Shown here in pieces: positions 48,598 through 57,833 of a DNA stretch of 64,000 bases (position 1 is its first letter; each line of letters begins with the position of its first letter). Under the pieces are notes generated by a model, which was given only the letters and a program-made list of their open reading frames with translations, made no database searches and was not told the origin of the DNA. This stretch comes from Rhodanobacter sp. A1T4 (GTDB lineage: Bacteria > Pseudomonadota > Gammaproteobacteria > Xanthomonadales > Rhodanobacteraceae). The DNA is taken from the NCBI RefSeq assembly GCF_014207185.1, contig NZ_JACHCP010000003.1:186001-250000 (forward strand), written 5' to 3'. The position numbers and the translations under genes are program-made.

Positions 48598-48770
48598 TCA
48601 TGCAGGCGCGATGCCCCGCTGTTGCACTCGTGCCAGGTGCCTCAGGTTGTATGCAATCACCTTCAAGGTGATCACCGGTTTGGCTCGTGATAATTGGAGC
48701 AATAGGATGCCTGAGGCGGTGATACGGACCAGGATATCCTTCTTAAAGACGCGGTCGCAGATCATGTTTC
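48598..48770 (-). pseudogene. C-terminal remnant of a transposase (IS4/IS5/IS1182-like)
   Basis: On the minus strand the frame ending at TGA 48598-48600 reads ...RAKPVITLKVIAYNLRHLAR then VQQRGIAPA. This matches the usual C-terminal end of DDE transposases of the IS4/IS5/IS1182 group (KVxAYNLxR pattern). Only about 45-55 codons remain and no catalytic region is present; the upstream limit near 48770 is uncertain and meets the 3' end of pgaD. It is a dead fragment of an insertion sequence. Confidence 0.7.
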
Positions 48771-49205
48771 AGACCGGGAATATGCTGCTCCGTCGTCGCG
48801 AAAATACACCACCACACAGGTTGATGTGCGCAGCAGCATGGCGGTCTCTTTTTCGACGGCGAGCTTCGCCGCCATTTCATCCAGGTCATAAGTACGCGAG
48901 TGACGGCGGCGTGGCACATGCCTGAAGCGATAGTAGTTGTAGTTGGACCACAACAGCACGATCAGCATGCACAGCGTCATGCCGGCAAGCAGCATCAGTA
49001 TGTTCTGTGAACCGTTGTTGTGTTCGTGCAGGAACAGATTCACGTAGCTGGTATGCATTCCGATCAGCCAAGCGATCAAGGTGATCAGGGGCAGCCACAA
49101 GAATGACCATGCGATCCAAGCGAGGAACGTGATCCAAGCCAGAAGCACGCGCTGGATGGGACGTTGCAGGCGCGCATCTTGGATGAGGATGGTCTCGGCT
49201 TTCAT
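48762..49205 (-). CDS. pgaD: PNAG synthesis accessory protein PgaD
   Basis: A 147-residue inner-membrane protein with two transmembrane segments (LLAWITFLAWIAWSFLWLPL and MLLAGMTLCMLIVLLWSNY) and a cytoplasmic tail containing RHVPRRRHSRTYDLDEMAAK. PgaD partners PgaC to form the c-di-GMP-stimulated poly-beta-1,6-GlcNAc synthase in E. coli. The assignment rests on size, topology, position and these features; the family is poorly conserved. ATG 49205 overlaps the pgaC stop by four bases. A transposase remnant lies immediately downstream. Confidence 0.85.
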   Translation of the reverse strand: MKAETILIQDARLQRPIQRVLLAWITFLAWIAWSFLWLPLITLIAWLIGMHTSYVNLFLHEHNNGSQNILMLLAGMTLCMLIVLLWSNYNYYRFRHVPRRRHSRTYDLDEMAAKLAVEKETAMLLRTSTCVVVYFRDDGAAYSRSET

Positions 49206-50455
49206 CGCAGGCCCCGATCCGGGCTGGTCCACACGGCGCGAGTACCCCTGCGTTTGAGCAAGGCCTTGGGCAGCGCCACGACGGTGGTCAACGTACTCAG
49301 CAGCCAATAGACCAGTGGATACCAGATCAGCCAGTAATAATTACGACCAATGCGGGCCTCGTAGCGGCGGTCGATCATGATACTGATCAGGAACTGGATC
49401 AGGCAGACGGTGCCCAGCACGACGCCATACCATTGCGGCAATATGCTTGGCACATACAAGGCTGCAGGCATCGGCACAAATTTACCTACGGCCCAGAGTA
49501 TGAAAATCCCCAGTGTCACGTAAGCCCAGACCATGCTGAGAATGTACTCCAGTGCCACCAGCCACTTGCGGCGCTGGCGCCATTTGAATAGCTCCGGCAC
49601 ATGGCGCAGGATCACTTCCACGCCGCCTTGTGCCCAGCGCAGACGCTGCTTCCACAGGCCGCGCAGCGTTTCGGGCATCAAGATCCAGCACAACGCGTTG
49701 GGTTCGTAGCGGATATCCCATTGACGCATCTGCAGGCGCCAGCTGATGTCGATGTCCTCGGTGACCATGTCGGTGCTCCAGTAGCCGACATCGTGAAGTG
49801 CGCTTTTGCGAAAGCAGGCGATGACTCCCGATACGGTGAAGATGCGCCCATAAACCCGTTGCGCGCGTTTGATCATGCCGATGATCGAGGAGAATTCACC
49901 CACCTGGAGTTTTCCAAGCAGGGTCGAGCGATTGCGGATGCGCGGGTTGCCGGTTACCGCGCCGACCCGCGCGCCGCCCACCATATGGCTCATCAGCCAG
50001 TGCGTTGCGTAGTTGTCCAGCAAGGCGTCGCCGTCGATGCACACCAGAAACTCGCTGCGCGCTGCCATCGCCGCCATGCGCAGGCCCATCGCCTTGCCCT
50101 GGTTGCTGGCCAGGTGAATGACCCGTAGGCGCGGTACCTCGACCAGCAAGGCGTCAAGTTGTTCGGCGGTGTCGTCGGTCGAACCGTCGTTGACCGCGAT
50201 GATTTCGAAATCCGGATAACGCTGAGCGCTGAGGTAGTGGATCGTTTCACGGACCTGGGCACTTTCGTTGTGGCAGGGCACGAGCAGCGAGACGAATGGA
50301 TACTCCGCCAGCGCTGGAGGGTCGACGCGCGCTGGCTGACCGCGCTCCCAACGCAGGTAATACATCAGGCTGCCACTGATCCAGATCAGCGACATGGTTA
50401 GTGGATAAAAGAAGGCGTAGTTGAACAGCCAGTTGACTACAGTATCCATGCGCAT
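49202..50455 (-). CDS. pgaC: Poly-beta-1,6-N-acetylglucosamine synthase PgaC
   Basis: A 417-residue family 2 glycosyltransferase that polymerises UDP-GlcNAc at the inner membrane. An N-terminal helix pair (about 8-34) is followed by the catalytic domain. The catalytic domain contains VSLLVPCHNES, IIAVNDGSTDDT, DGD at 141-143, TED at 232-234 and QRLRW at 270-274; about three C-terminal helices follow. All catalytic motifs are intact. ATG 50455 comes five bases after the pgaB stop; longer frames upstream run inside pgaB and are rejected. Confidence 0.96.
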   Translation of the reverse strand: MRMDTVVNWLFNYAFFYPLTMSLIWISGSLMYYLRWERGQPARVDPPALAEYPFVSLLVPCHNESAQVRETIHYLSAQRYPDFEIIAVNDGSTDDTAEQLDALLVEVPRLRVIHLASNQGKAMGLRMAAMAARSEFLVCIDGDALLDNYATHWLMSHMVGGARVGAVTGNPRIRNRSTLLGKLQVGEFSSIIGMIKRAQRVYGRIFTVSGVIACFRKSALHDVGYWSTDMVTEDIDISWRLQMRQWDIRYEPNALCWILMPETLRGLWKQRLRWAQGGVEVILRHVPELFKWRQRRKWLVALEYILSMVWAYVTLGIFILWAVGKFVPMPAALYVPSILPQWYGVVLGTVCLIQFLISIMIDRRYEARIGRNYYWLIWYPLVYWLLSTLTTVVALPKALLKRRGTRAVWTSPDRGLR

Positions 50456-50459
50456 CGCT

Positions 50460-52367
50460 TCATTTCTTCGGATACGGATAGGTGGCCGCCGAGATGGCCG
50501 GTCGGATTGTTTCGAGCAGGGGCGTGTCGGTGATGAAATCGTCCGGGTAGTAGCCCAGATGCCGCACGCCATGTGCCTGCAGCAAGGCCATTTGATGAGC
50601 CAGGACGGCCGCCGGTATCGGTTGCTTGCTGTGCCAGTCAAATGCAGCCAGCTCGAATAACGTGCGATTCAAACCATTCGGCTGTGCGGCGACAGCCTTC
50701 ACCAACCGAAGAAACCAGCCGTCGCTCGCCGTCTGCTGATCCAGCTGCGGCATCGCCATCAGCGCGGTGAAATCGTAAGCGGCGTTGAACGCCGGCAGAC
50801 TCTGTGCGAACCATGCTTCGACGGCCGAATCGAGTACTGGCCGCGCATAAAGATTGCGTGCCGTCTTGATCTGCGGACGCCAAGGCCTCACGCGTGCTGC
50901 CAGTTCCCTGGTGAAATCAATCAGCGCCTGTGTGCGTTGCACCGGTGCCAGCGCAGCCCATGGCCCGAGGTTGTCGGTGTCGCGCAGGTAGGCATCGTCG
51001 GAGAACAGCAAACCATCCATCGGTGCGTGCATGGCAAGGTCTTCGTAGACATCGCCGATCATCTGACGTACTCGCGGGTCCCAGGGCGCCAATCGGAAGT
51101 GGTCTTTGTCATTCGCGCCACCCTTGCCGAGTGCCGGCAGCCCCGACGCATTCGGAAAGCGGAATGCGAGCACCGGCATCCAGGCATACACCGGCACTTC
51201 GGTACGGATCGACAGCTGCCACGACACGCGTGCGAACAGGTCAGCGCGCATCGGCAGATGCCGGTTGGGGAAATATACTGCCTTGGCCACGCCATCGCCG
51301 TCCGGATCGGCATAGGCCTGCAGCCAGACCTGGGTCGGCTTCAGACGCTGGATACGGTCGAGCAACGCCGAGAGATTCTTCTCCTGCTGTGCGGGATCGC
51401 GATCGTAGACGTAGTCCAGGTCCACCTGCACGACGCGCTCGGGCGCCACTTCGGTCTGCTCCTGATAGAGCATCAAGGCCAACCCGTTGACACTGATGTT
51501 GTCGGCGATCAACAGGCGCGGAATTGTCTGACCCGGTGCCAGCACCGGGAATTTCTCGTCCAGGCTCAGTGAGACATCCATCCCGGCGGCTTTTGCCTCC
51601 TGCTCGGCGACCTTGCTGTAGGCGCCATAGGGCCACACGATGGCGCGCGGTCGCCGGCCGGTCTCGTGCTGGATTTCATCGGCGCTGCGCATGAAATCCG
51701 CGCGGACGCGCGCGCGATATGTCTGCTCATTTTCGTAGCCGCCATGCTTGCCGTCATAAGCCAGGTAAGCGGCAGCCGGCAATTTGTTGCCCTGTGGGTT
51801 GGCGATGATGCCACGGTGCAGATCGTAGGTATGCGAGGCGATCTCGACCAGGCCGGATGCCTGCATCTCGCGCACCTGCGCCCAGCTGACAAAACACTCG
51901 CGCCCGCACTGCTCACCGTTGTAGTCGAAACTCTCGCCGTCCCGCTGATCCATCCATGAATTTTCTACCGCAAACAGCGCTGGGTAACGGTAGGCACGCA
52001 ACAGCGGATAAACGCGCGTGTAGAAGCTGAGCATGCCATCGTCGAAGGTCAGCAGCACTGCTTTGTCCGGCAAGCGGCGACGACCGTGCATCGCCTGCAC
52101 CACGTCCTCCAAGCTGACCACATTGAAGCCGTTGGCGCGCAGCCAGTCGAAGTGCGCGATCAGATGGTCGGTGCTGATCGCGTCAATGTCCGAAGGCCCG
52201 GCATCGCGGATATCGTCGTGCACGTCGTGGTAATTGAGCACGGTCAACGCCGGCATCCTGCCGCCGGCAGGTATCGGCCGCGTTAGCGCGTCGAAACGAT
52301 CGGCGCGTGCGGCCACCGGCAATGCCGCGAACAACAGCAGTGCAAGCGTGGTCATCAACCAGCGCAT
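50460..52367 (-). CDS. pgaB: Poly-beta-1,6-N-acetylglucosamine N-deacetylase PgaB
   Basis: A 635-residue periplasmic protein that partly deacetylates PNAG before export. The N-terminal polysaccharide deacetylase domain carries NYHD (45-48), TFDDG (107-111) and the metal ligands SHTYDLH (178-184). The C-terminal glycoside-hydrolase-like domain (about 310-630) has VVQVDLDYVYDRDPAQQ and DGLLFSDDAYLRD. The signal peptide ends ALPVAARA without a lipobox cysteine, whereas E. coli PgaB is a lipoprotein, so this one may be soluble in the periplasm. The gene starts one base after the pgaA stop. Confidence 0.96.
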   Translation of the reverse strand: MRWLMTTLALLLFAALPVAARADRFDALTRPIPAGGRMPALTVLNYHDVHDDIRDAGPSDIDAISTDHLIAHFDWLRANGFNVVSLEDVVQAMHGRRRLPDKAVLLTFDDGMLSFYTRVYPLLRAYRYPALFAVENSWMDQRDGESFDYNGEQCGRECFVSWAQVREMQASGLVEIASHTYDLHRGIIANPQGNKLPAAAYLAYDGKHGGYENEQTYRARVRADFMRSADEIQHETGRRPRAIVWPYGAYSKVAEQEAKAAGMDVSLSLDEKFPVLAPGQTIPRLLIADNISVNGLALMLYQEQTEVAPERVVQVDLDYVYDRDPAQQEKNLSALLDRIQRLKPTQVWLQAYADPDGDGVAKAVYFPNRHLPMRADLFARVSWQLSIRTEVPVYAWMPVLAFRFPNASGLPALGKGGANDKDHFRLAPWDPRVRQMIGDVYEDLAMHAPMDGLLFSDDAYLRDTDNLGPWAALAPVQRTQALIDFTRELAARVRPWRPQIKTARNLYARPVLDSAVEAWFAQSLPAFNAAYDFTALMAMPQLDQQTASDGWFLRLVKAVAAQPNGLNRTLFELAAFDWHSKQPIPAAVLAHQMALLQAHGVRHLGYYPDDFITDTPLLETIRPAISAATYPYPKK

Positions 52368-52368
52368 C

Positions 52369-54450
52369 TCATTCGCCCCAATGCATGGTCAGGTCCAGCA
52401 TGACGCGCGACTCGCGCTTACCGTCATAGGGCTGGTTGGACCAGCCAAGACCCCAGCCGAAACTCAAACCGTTGTGCGGCTGAAAGGTTTGCCCGTAGCG
52501 CACCTCAGCGATCCAGCCTGAGCCGTAGCGATACTCCTGATATGTGCCGAAAGAGACATCGATGCGCTGCCGCCACTCGTTCTCGTAGCGCTGGTAGAGC
52601 ATGCTTTCCAGTCGGCTGGTGAACATCGCCCAGCGCGCCCATTGCGGGCTGTAGTAGGGCACATTGGTCAGGGTGTTGTGCGTGCTGCCCACAGTAGCGC
52701 CACCGTCCAGCGTCAAATACGGCGCGGTATACAGCCGCTGAACCAGCGCAGCTTCCCAGCCGTCGCGGTGATCACCGTCGCTGAAGAGATCGCGCGCCGC
52801 AGTCAGCTTGACCGAGGTCAATTCGCTCGCGCGCCATTCGGCAGATGCATCGAGCGCGTGCGCGGTGATGCCGGCAGCACTCGCCTCCAGCGGCGTATCC
52901 GTATCGCCGACCGTGCTCCAGTCGGTCGAGAATAGCCAATGATCAGTGGCGGCCCACTTCAACCCCGCTTCTAACGCGGTTCGGCGCGTCTGACTGCTGA
53001 TGCCAGGCAATACCTGCACGTAGGCCTCCAGTCCACGCTCATAGAAACGCACGCCCATCCCGGCACGCTGGCGTTCGGCGGTACTGTCCTGCAAATCCGC
53101 GCCGGCCAGCCGGGTGATGCCATAGATACGCCAGTGGTCGGCGAGCAACGGACTTTGCAGCGTAGCCTCGGTCTCGTGATCGTCGTCGCCGTAGGTTGGC
53201 GTATTGCCCCAGCCACGATCATATGTAATGTCGAACTGCCAATCGCGCTGGTGGTCCCAGTCGTGCCGCGTCTGCTGTGTCAGCGGGTCGCGAGGTTCTA
53301 CCGTCTCGACTTCGCGCAATGCGGTTTCGACGCGGGGGAAATCGTTCAGCTCGCGCCAGTCGTCGATGATACCTAGACGCACCTGCGTATCGTTGGGATC
53401 GATGCCGAGCGTGGTTACCAGCGTATCTTCCGATTGCCGCGGCCAGCCACGTGCGCGCTGCGTGTTGCCTTGTTCGCGGCGCAACATGCTGTCCAGCGGT
53501 GCCTGAGCCGCCAGAGCACTGATGCGTTGGTCGGCGTCGCGCAGCAGCCACATATACCGGCGCCATAGCGCGGCATGCAGATCGGCTTCGGTCTTGTGCG
53601 ACGACGGCTGCAGCTGCGTCGTGCCATGCCGTGCCAGCCACACAGGCTCGGCTGTCGCGGCGCGGTCGATCAACAGCTGGGCATCGTGATAGCGGCCCGA
53701 TTCCATATAGGCGTACATCAGCCCGATGCGCGGATCGTCTTCCTCTTCCGGATACGGTCCCGCTATGCGCCGAATGCTGTCTTCATACAACGGTATCGCA
53801 CGCTCGGGCTGGTGCTGTTTAAGCAGCGCATCGGCCACCGACGCTTCGGCATACGGCGGCAGCGGCTGCTCGTGCAGAGGTCGTTCTGAGCGCCGCATGG
53901 CGTTGTAGTCTTGCACGGCTTCGGCGGCGCGCTCGGCCTGATCGTAGGCGATCAGGCGATCGATGCGTGCGCGCAGGCTTGCTTCGCCGGCATGCGCGGA
54001 GACCACTTGATCCAGCGTGGCCACGGCGTGATCGGCTTCGGCATAGGGATGGCGAGGATCAGCCGGTACCGCGCGGCTCCATCGAGTCTGATGAGCGCCC
54101 AGATCCGCCTGCAGTTTGGCCTGGTCGGCGTCACTCATGGCTGGGTGAAGCTGCTTTGCCAGGGCCTGCGCCTGCGCGGCTGCGCCCATTTCCGATAGCA
54201 GCTGTATCTGCAGACGAAGCGCATCGGGATAGCCGGGCCTGCGCGCTAGCGCGTCTTCGCATAAGGCCAGCGCGTGCATCCGTTGCCCTGCGGCTTGTTG
54301 GGCGCGCGCGTCGTTGAGCAAGCGTTCCGCTGTTGCGTCACCATTCTTGCCGGGTGTACTTGCAGCGTGTGCCGAAAGAGTCGGTACGGCCAGCATCAAC
54401 GCAAGATATAGCCGCCATCGACCATGCTTCCTATGTTGACGCGCAAGCAT
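52369..54450 (-). CDS. pgaA: PNAG export outer-membrane porin PgaA
   Basis: A 693-residue protein with a signal peptide (WRLYLALMLAVPTLSAHA). An N-terminal TPR superhelix (about 35-370: AERLLNDARAQQAAGQRMHA, ALCEDALARRPGYPDALR, LLKQHQPERAIPLYEDS) is followed by a C-terminal 16-strand-type porin (about 420-693, YDRGWGNTPTYGDDDHETEA to LDLTMHWGE). PgaA threads deacetylated PNAG through the outer membrane. It is the first gene of pgaABCD. ACGGAG lies eight bases before ATG 54450. The 396-base upstream region contains a hairpin in the likely leader. Confidence 0.94.
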   Translation of the reverse strand: MLARQHRKHGRWRLYLALMLAVPTLSAHAASTPGKNGDATAERLLNDARAQQAAGQRMHALALCEDALARRPGYPDALRLQIQLLSEMGAAAQAQALAKQLHPAMSDADQAKLQADLGAHQTRWSRAVPADPRHPYAEADHAVATLDQVVSAHAGEASLRARIDRLIAYDQAERAAEAVQDYNAMRRSERPLHEQPLPPYAEASVADALLKQHQPERAIPLYEDSIRRIAGPYPEEEDDPRIGLMYAYMESGRYHDAQLLIDRAATAEPVWLARHGTTQLQPSSHKTEADLHAALWRRYMWLLRDADQRISALAAQAPLDSMLRREQGNTQRARGWPRQSEDTLVTTLGIDPNDTQVRLGIIDDWRELNDFPRVETALREVETVEPRDPLTQQTRHDWDHQRDWQFDITYDRGWGNTPTYGDDDHETEATLQSPLLADHWRIYGITRLAGADLQDSTAERQRAGMGVRFYERGLEAYVQVLPGISSQTRRTALEAGLKWAATDHWLFSTDWSTVGDTDTPLEASAAGITAHALDASAEWRASELTSVKLTAARDLFSDGDHRDGWEAALVQRLYTAPYLTLDGGATVGSTHNTLTNVPYYSPQWARWAMFTSRLESMLYQRYENEWRQRIDVSFGTYQEYRYGSGWIAEVRYGQTFQPHNGLSFGWGLGWSNQPYDGKRESRVMLDLTMHWGE

Positions 54451-54846
54451 GTTGAGCTCCGTGTTTCATCAATAGGTGTCGGGGTTCAGACACCAATCCT
54501 TGATCGACGTCCACGCTGGGCAGGGGGAGGCTGATTTCTCTTCGACTTTAGGCAAGACCAGCTCCGCCTGCGGCTTGGAGGCCGAGATTTCAGAACACTG
54601 GTTCATGGGGCGCGAGCATGGCCCTTATCACTGGTAGGTGGGGCGGCTCGACTAGTGCTTTCAGTGATTAAAAATGTGCTCAGCGCACATAGTGCGTTCT
54701 TCATCCGCATCAATGAATAGGACAATTCCTAAAATTCCGGATCGTTGTTGGGTTTCAGGTGTGCAGTGTCCTCGTACTTCCGAGTCACTCAGAAGTAGAG
54801 GTGGCTGATCGAAACAGGGTTTCTCCACGAAGTGACATCAAAACCG
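54451..54846. promoter_or_regulatory. pga upstream region with leader hairpin
   Basis: This 396-base gap between the CHASE2 gene and pgaA should hold the pga promoter. On the minus strand a hairpin GGTGTC-N8-GACACC (54475-54494) lies about 25 bases before the pgaA start, near the ribosome site, and could affect translation. In E. coli the pga leader is a CsrA target. The ACGGAG Shine-Dalgarno here resembles the A(C)GGA core of CsrA/RsmA sites, but a single core proves nothing. No clear -10/-35 was recognised. Confidence 0.45.
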
Positions 54847-55977
54847 TCAATGACGATCTTTCCGCAACAGCAGGCTCCAGGCTATATATTCGAAACCGAG
54901 AATCAGCAGGCATGCTGTCGGTGGCCACCAGATATAAAACACCCGCAGTAAGCCAAGACACAACAAGAGCACAGCACACCATGCAGCTAACAACGGTTGC
55001 CAGGCGCGTCGAAAACCCGGTAGCCCATACAGCAGCAATGGCAGAGTCAACATGCAACCACCCAGCAAGAATTGACCGAGAAAACTCAGGGGGGTGACGA
55101 GCATGCCTCGCTGCAAAGACTCAAGCACATTGGCTTGATATTCCACGCCAGGCATTGATCCGTCAGGTGTCCGGATGATGTCGCCTAATCCTTCGGCGGT
55201 CGCACCAATCAGCGCCCAGCGTCCTTTTAATAGTGAGGCCGACACATCACCATCCAGCACGTCTGCGTAAGACAAGCGACCAAACGTGCCTTCCGGGCCG
55301 GCGTAACGCAGCAACACATAGTTGTCGCGCATCCATAGATAGGGCGAGGCATCATTGCTTATGGGATCGTGCATCCCGGGCAAGGGCGCGTTGCTGCTGG
55401 GCTGGCTGAGTTGACGGAGTGCCAAGGCAAACGATGGCCAGTACGAACTACCCAAACCGGCCTTGAGGTAGACGCCACGTACCAGATCATCGGCATCCTT
55501 GGCAACGTCGACGTGGCCGAGTGCCGCTACGCTCTGCGCAATGATGGGAGCCGGCAGCGCTTCCTGAAGTGGGCCACCCAGATCGATGGCTTCGGCGAAT
55601 ACCGGCATCACTACCTTGCCGTTGCGTTGAATCGCATTTGCGAGTAACTGGTCATCGCGCGAGTTATCGTTTTCCGACACGGACATGGTTATATCCATGC
55701 CGATACCGCGCACGCCGTCCGCTGTAAGGCGATCAATCAGCTTAGCATGTACGGAGCGAAGCCATGGCCAGCGTCCCAGCGCGCTCATGCTCTTGGGATC
55801 GATGGAAACGATCACTACGTCGTTATCGGGCGTGTATTGCCAGTGGCGCAGATGCAAGTCGTAGAGCGAATTGTCCAGGCGCGTCGTCATGCCGACGGCG
55901 ATCAACAGGGTGAGCAAGCCGATGCCGGCCATCCAGACCATGCTGCGCACAAGCCACACAAAAGCGCTGATAGGCAT
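54847..55977 (-). CDS. CHASE2-domain membrane sensor protein without catalytic output
   Basis: A 376-residue protein. An N-terminal membrane helix (about 9-28) leads into a periplasmic CHASE2 domain (about 35-290: LDNSLYDLHLRHWQYTPDND, VVIVSIDPKSMSALGRWPWL, RALIGATAEG-like RWALIGATAEGLGDII, PGVEYQANVLESLQRG). Three C-terminal membrane helices follow, and the protein ends RKDRH. CHASE2 domains normally feed a kinase or a nucleotide/c-di-GMP cyclase; here the protein stops after the last helix. It lies 66 bases downstream of the FecR/LysM gene on the same strand and upstream of pgaA, so the two may act together as an envelope sensor. Confidence 0.9.
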   Translation of the reverse strand: MPISAFVWLVRSMVWMAGIGLLTLLIAVGMTTRLDNSLYDLHLRHWQYTPDNDVVIVSIDPKSMSALGRWPWLRSVHAKLIDRLTADGVRGIGMDITMSVSENDNSRDDQLLANAIQRNGKVVMPVFAEAIDLGGPLQEALPAPIIAQSVAALGHVDVAKDADDLVRGVYLKAGLGSSYWPSFALALRQLSQPSSNAPLPGMHDPISNDASPYLWMRDNYVLLRYAGPEGTFGRLSYADVLDGDVSASLLKGRWALIGATAEGLGDIIRTPDGSMPGVEYQANVLESLQRGMLVTPLSFLGQFLLGGCMLTLPLLLYGLPGFRRAWQPLLAAWCAVLLLCLGLLRVFYIWWPPTACLLILGFEYIAWSLLLRKDRH

Positions 55978-56043
55978 CAGCGCCTCGCGACTGGCGTGCA
56001 GTGGTGACGGAGCGTGTGGTCGAAAACGAACCTCATGCGGCTC

Positions 56044-57696
56044 TTATAGCAAGATCCACAACAGCACGCTGCCACCGCCAATAGCGGCGATGCGACAAGC
56101 CATGCAGGATATCCTGATCTTCTGGGTTTCGCCCCATGGGCCTACATAGCCATCGGTGTCGATGGTTTGCATGCGTACGTACCATGTTCCCGAACCGGGT
56201 TTCTGGATTTGAAGCACCGGTTGCTCCACGGTTTGATCAACCTGTGGATGCGCGAAATCGGGGTGGCGATCCAGCTGGATGTGATGGCGCTGGCCCGGTG
56301 AACCAGCGGCCCAGCCAAAGCTAACTAGGTGCCCAGACGGCTTGGGCTTGCCGACTTCGGGTACGGGCGGTTGCGGAACAAGGTCGAATGGCATGGCATT
56401 GCTGAAAGGACCTTGCTTGCCGCTGCTATCGCGGCTGGCGATACGCCAGTAATAACGGCCATAGGGCAATGCTTGTGGTGCACGTACGCTATCGCCGGTG
56501 AGCTTGGGTTCGGCTGCCAGCAGTTGAGTAAATTGCGCATCGCTGGCGAGTTGCCACACGTAGGACGCTGCCTGCAGGTTCTCCGTCCAATGGAAGCTTG
56601 GACGTGTATCGCGCACCTTGCTATCGGGTAGAGGCTGCATGACCAGTGGTGGTTGCGGATGACCATTGATATGCAGAACGCAAACGCTGTCCTCTCCCTC
56701 CAGCCGACTGGCATCGATGCCATGTACACGCACGGCGTAATCGCCATCGGGCACGTCAGGCAGGCCGAACTGCGGTGCACTGGTGACATGGTCGAGCAGC
56801 AGGGTTTCGAAACGGTCATTGGACGCCATCTGCACCCGATAGCTCTTCGCACCGTCAAGCGCCGTCCAGCCAAAGGCGTAGGGCAATTGATTGACCGGTT
56901 GTGAAGGGCAGTGCAGCGTGGGTGCGGACAACAACGGCTGCGCCTGCTTCGGTCCACTGCCGTTGGCGACGGCAACGCCGAGGCCTTTCTGCACAAGAAC
57001 GTGAGAATGATCGCCAGCTACGTCGACACGCCCGGTGAGTACTTCGGTCTGGGATTGATCCGTATCGGTCGCCACGCGAAAGTGCGTGCCGCGAACACTG
57101 GATACCGTGCCGGGTGTTTCCACACTGAAGCGTGCAGCCGCCCCCGTCATCGGCGTCACGGCACTCGATACGCGCCCGTGCTGCAGACGCAACCGGGTGT
57201 CCACCATGCCTGTGCGGCCATAGGCGCTCATCTGATCCAGGTCGAGCTGGCTATTGTCCTGCATCAGCACGCGCGAGCCATCGGCAAATTGCAGTGTGAG
57301 GCTAGCGTCCGCATCCGTGCTCAGGCGTGTGCCATATGGGAGTGTCATGCCAGTGGTGATCTGCACGGGTTGCGTCTGCCCGGGGAGCTGCACGTGTGCG
57401 TTACCGGCTACTGCAATTACCTCCGCGCTGGTTGGCTGGACGTGCAGCCACGCAATCGGAATACGCAGGCTCATGCCCGGAGGGAGATGGTAGGGATCGG
57501 CGACTTTGTTGTAGTCGCGGAGCTTTTGCCAGGATACCTCGGGTTTGAGATATCGACTGGAAAGGTCCCAAATATTGTCGTGGAGGCGAACGCGATACGT
57601 CCAATCCGACGCAAGAGCCGCCGGTATAACCAACAATGTCAAAAGGACCGCCGAAAGCTGTTGCAGGAACCGCTTGTTCCGTATGGAATACACCAT
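56044..57696 (-). CDS. LysM-FecR domain envelope protein
   Basis: A 550-residue exported protein. Signal peptide (LSAVLLTLLVIPAALA), LysM domain at about 32-82 (YRVRLHDNIWDLSSRYLKPE, LPPGMSLRIPIAWL), FecR domain at about 110-235 (TGMTLPYGTRLSTDADASLT, SVETPGTVSSVRGTHFRV). Two to three fibronectin-like repeats follow (about 270-525: FGWTALDGAKSYRVQMASND, FHWTENLQAASYVWQLASDA), and a C-terminal hydrophobic helix (about 532-550). LysM suggests peptidoglycan contact; FecR domains usually transmit signals at the inner membrane. ATG 57696 has AGGGAGA upstream. Between the hybrid kinase and CHASE2 genes, it looks like part of one sensory unit. Confidence 0.88.
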   Translation of the reverse strand: MVYSIRNKRFLQQLSAVLLTLLVIPAALASDWTYRVRLHDNIWDLSSRYLKPEVSWQKLRDYNKVADPYHLPPGMSLRIPIAWLHVQPTSAEVIAVAGNAHVQLPGQTQPVQITTGMTLPYGTRLSTDADASLTLQFADGSRVLMQDNSQLDLDQMSAYGRTGMVDTRLRLQHGRVSSAVTPMTGAAARFSVETPGTVSSVRGTHFRVATDTDQSQTEVLTGRVDVAGDHSHVLVQKGLGVAVANGSGPKQAQPLLSAPTLHCPSQPVNQLPYAFGWTALDGAKSYRVQMASNDRFETLLLDHVTSAPQFGLPDVPDGDYAVRVHGIDASRLEGEDSVCVLHINGHPQPPLVMQPLPDSKVRDTRPSFHWTENLQAASYVWQLASDAQFTQLLAAEPKLTGDSVRAPQALPYGRYYWRIASRDSSGKQGPFSNAMPFDLVPQPPVPEVGKPKPSGHLVSFGWAAGSPGQRHHIQLDRHPDFAHPQVDQTVEQPVLQIQKPGSGTWYVRMQTIDTDGYVGPWGETQKIRISCMACRIAAIGGGSVLLWILL

Positions 57697-57833
57697 GGTT
57701 CTCCCTGGTAAAGCTATGCAGCCGGGAAACTGCATTTACGAACGCCCCCCTCGTTACGAGTCAGCTGTTGGCTGGCGACCTTGGTCCGGGGGTCGACAGC
57801 CTGAGCTGAATAGATATGTTTTGAATTCTGCGG

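Noticed and set aside
54451..54846. c-di-GMP riboswitch upstream of pga
   Set aside because: No GEMM-type conserved core was seen; only a simple hairpin lies near the start codon.
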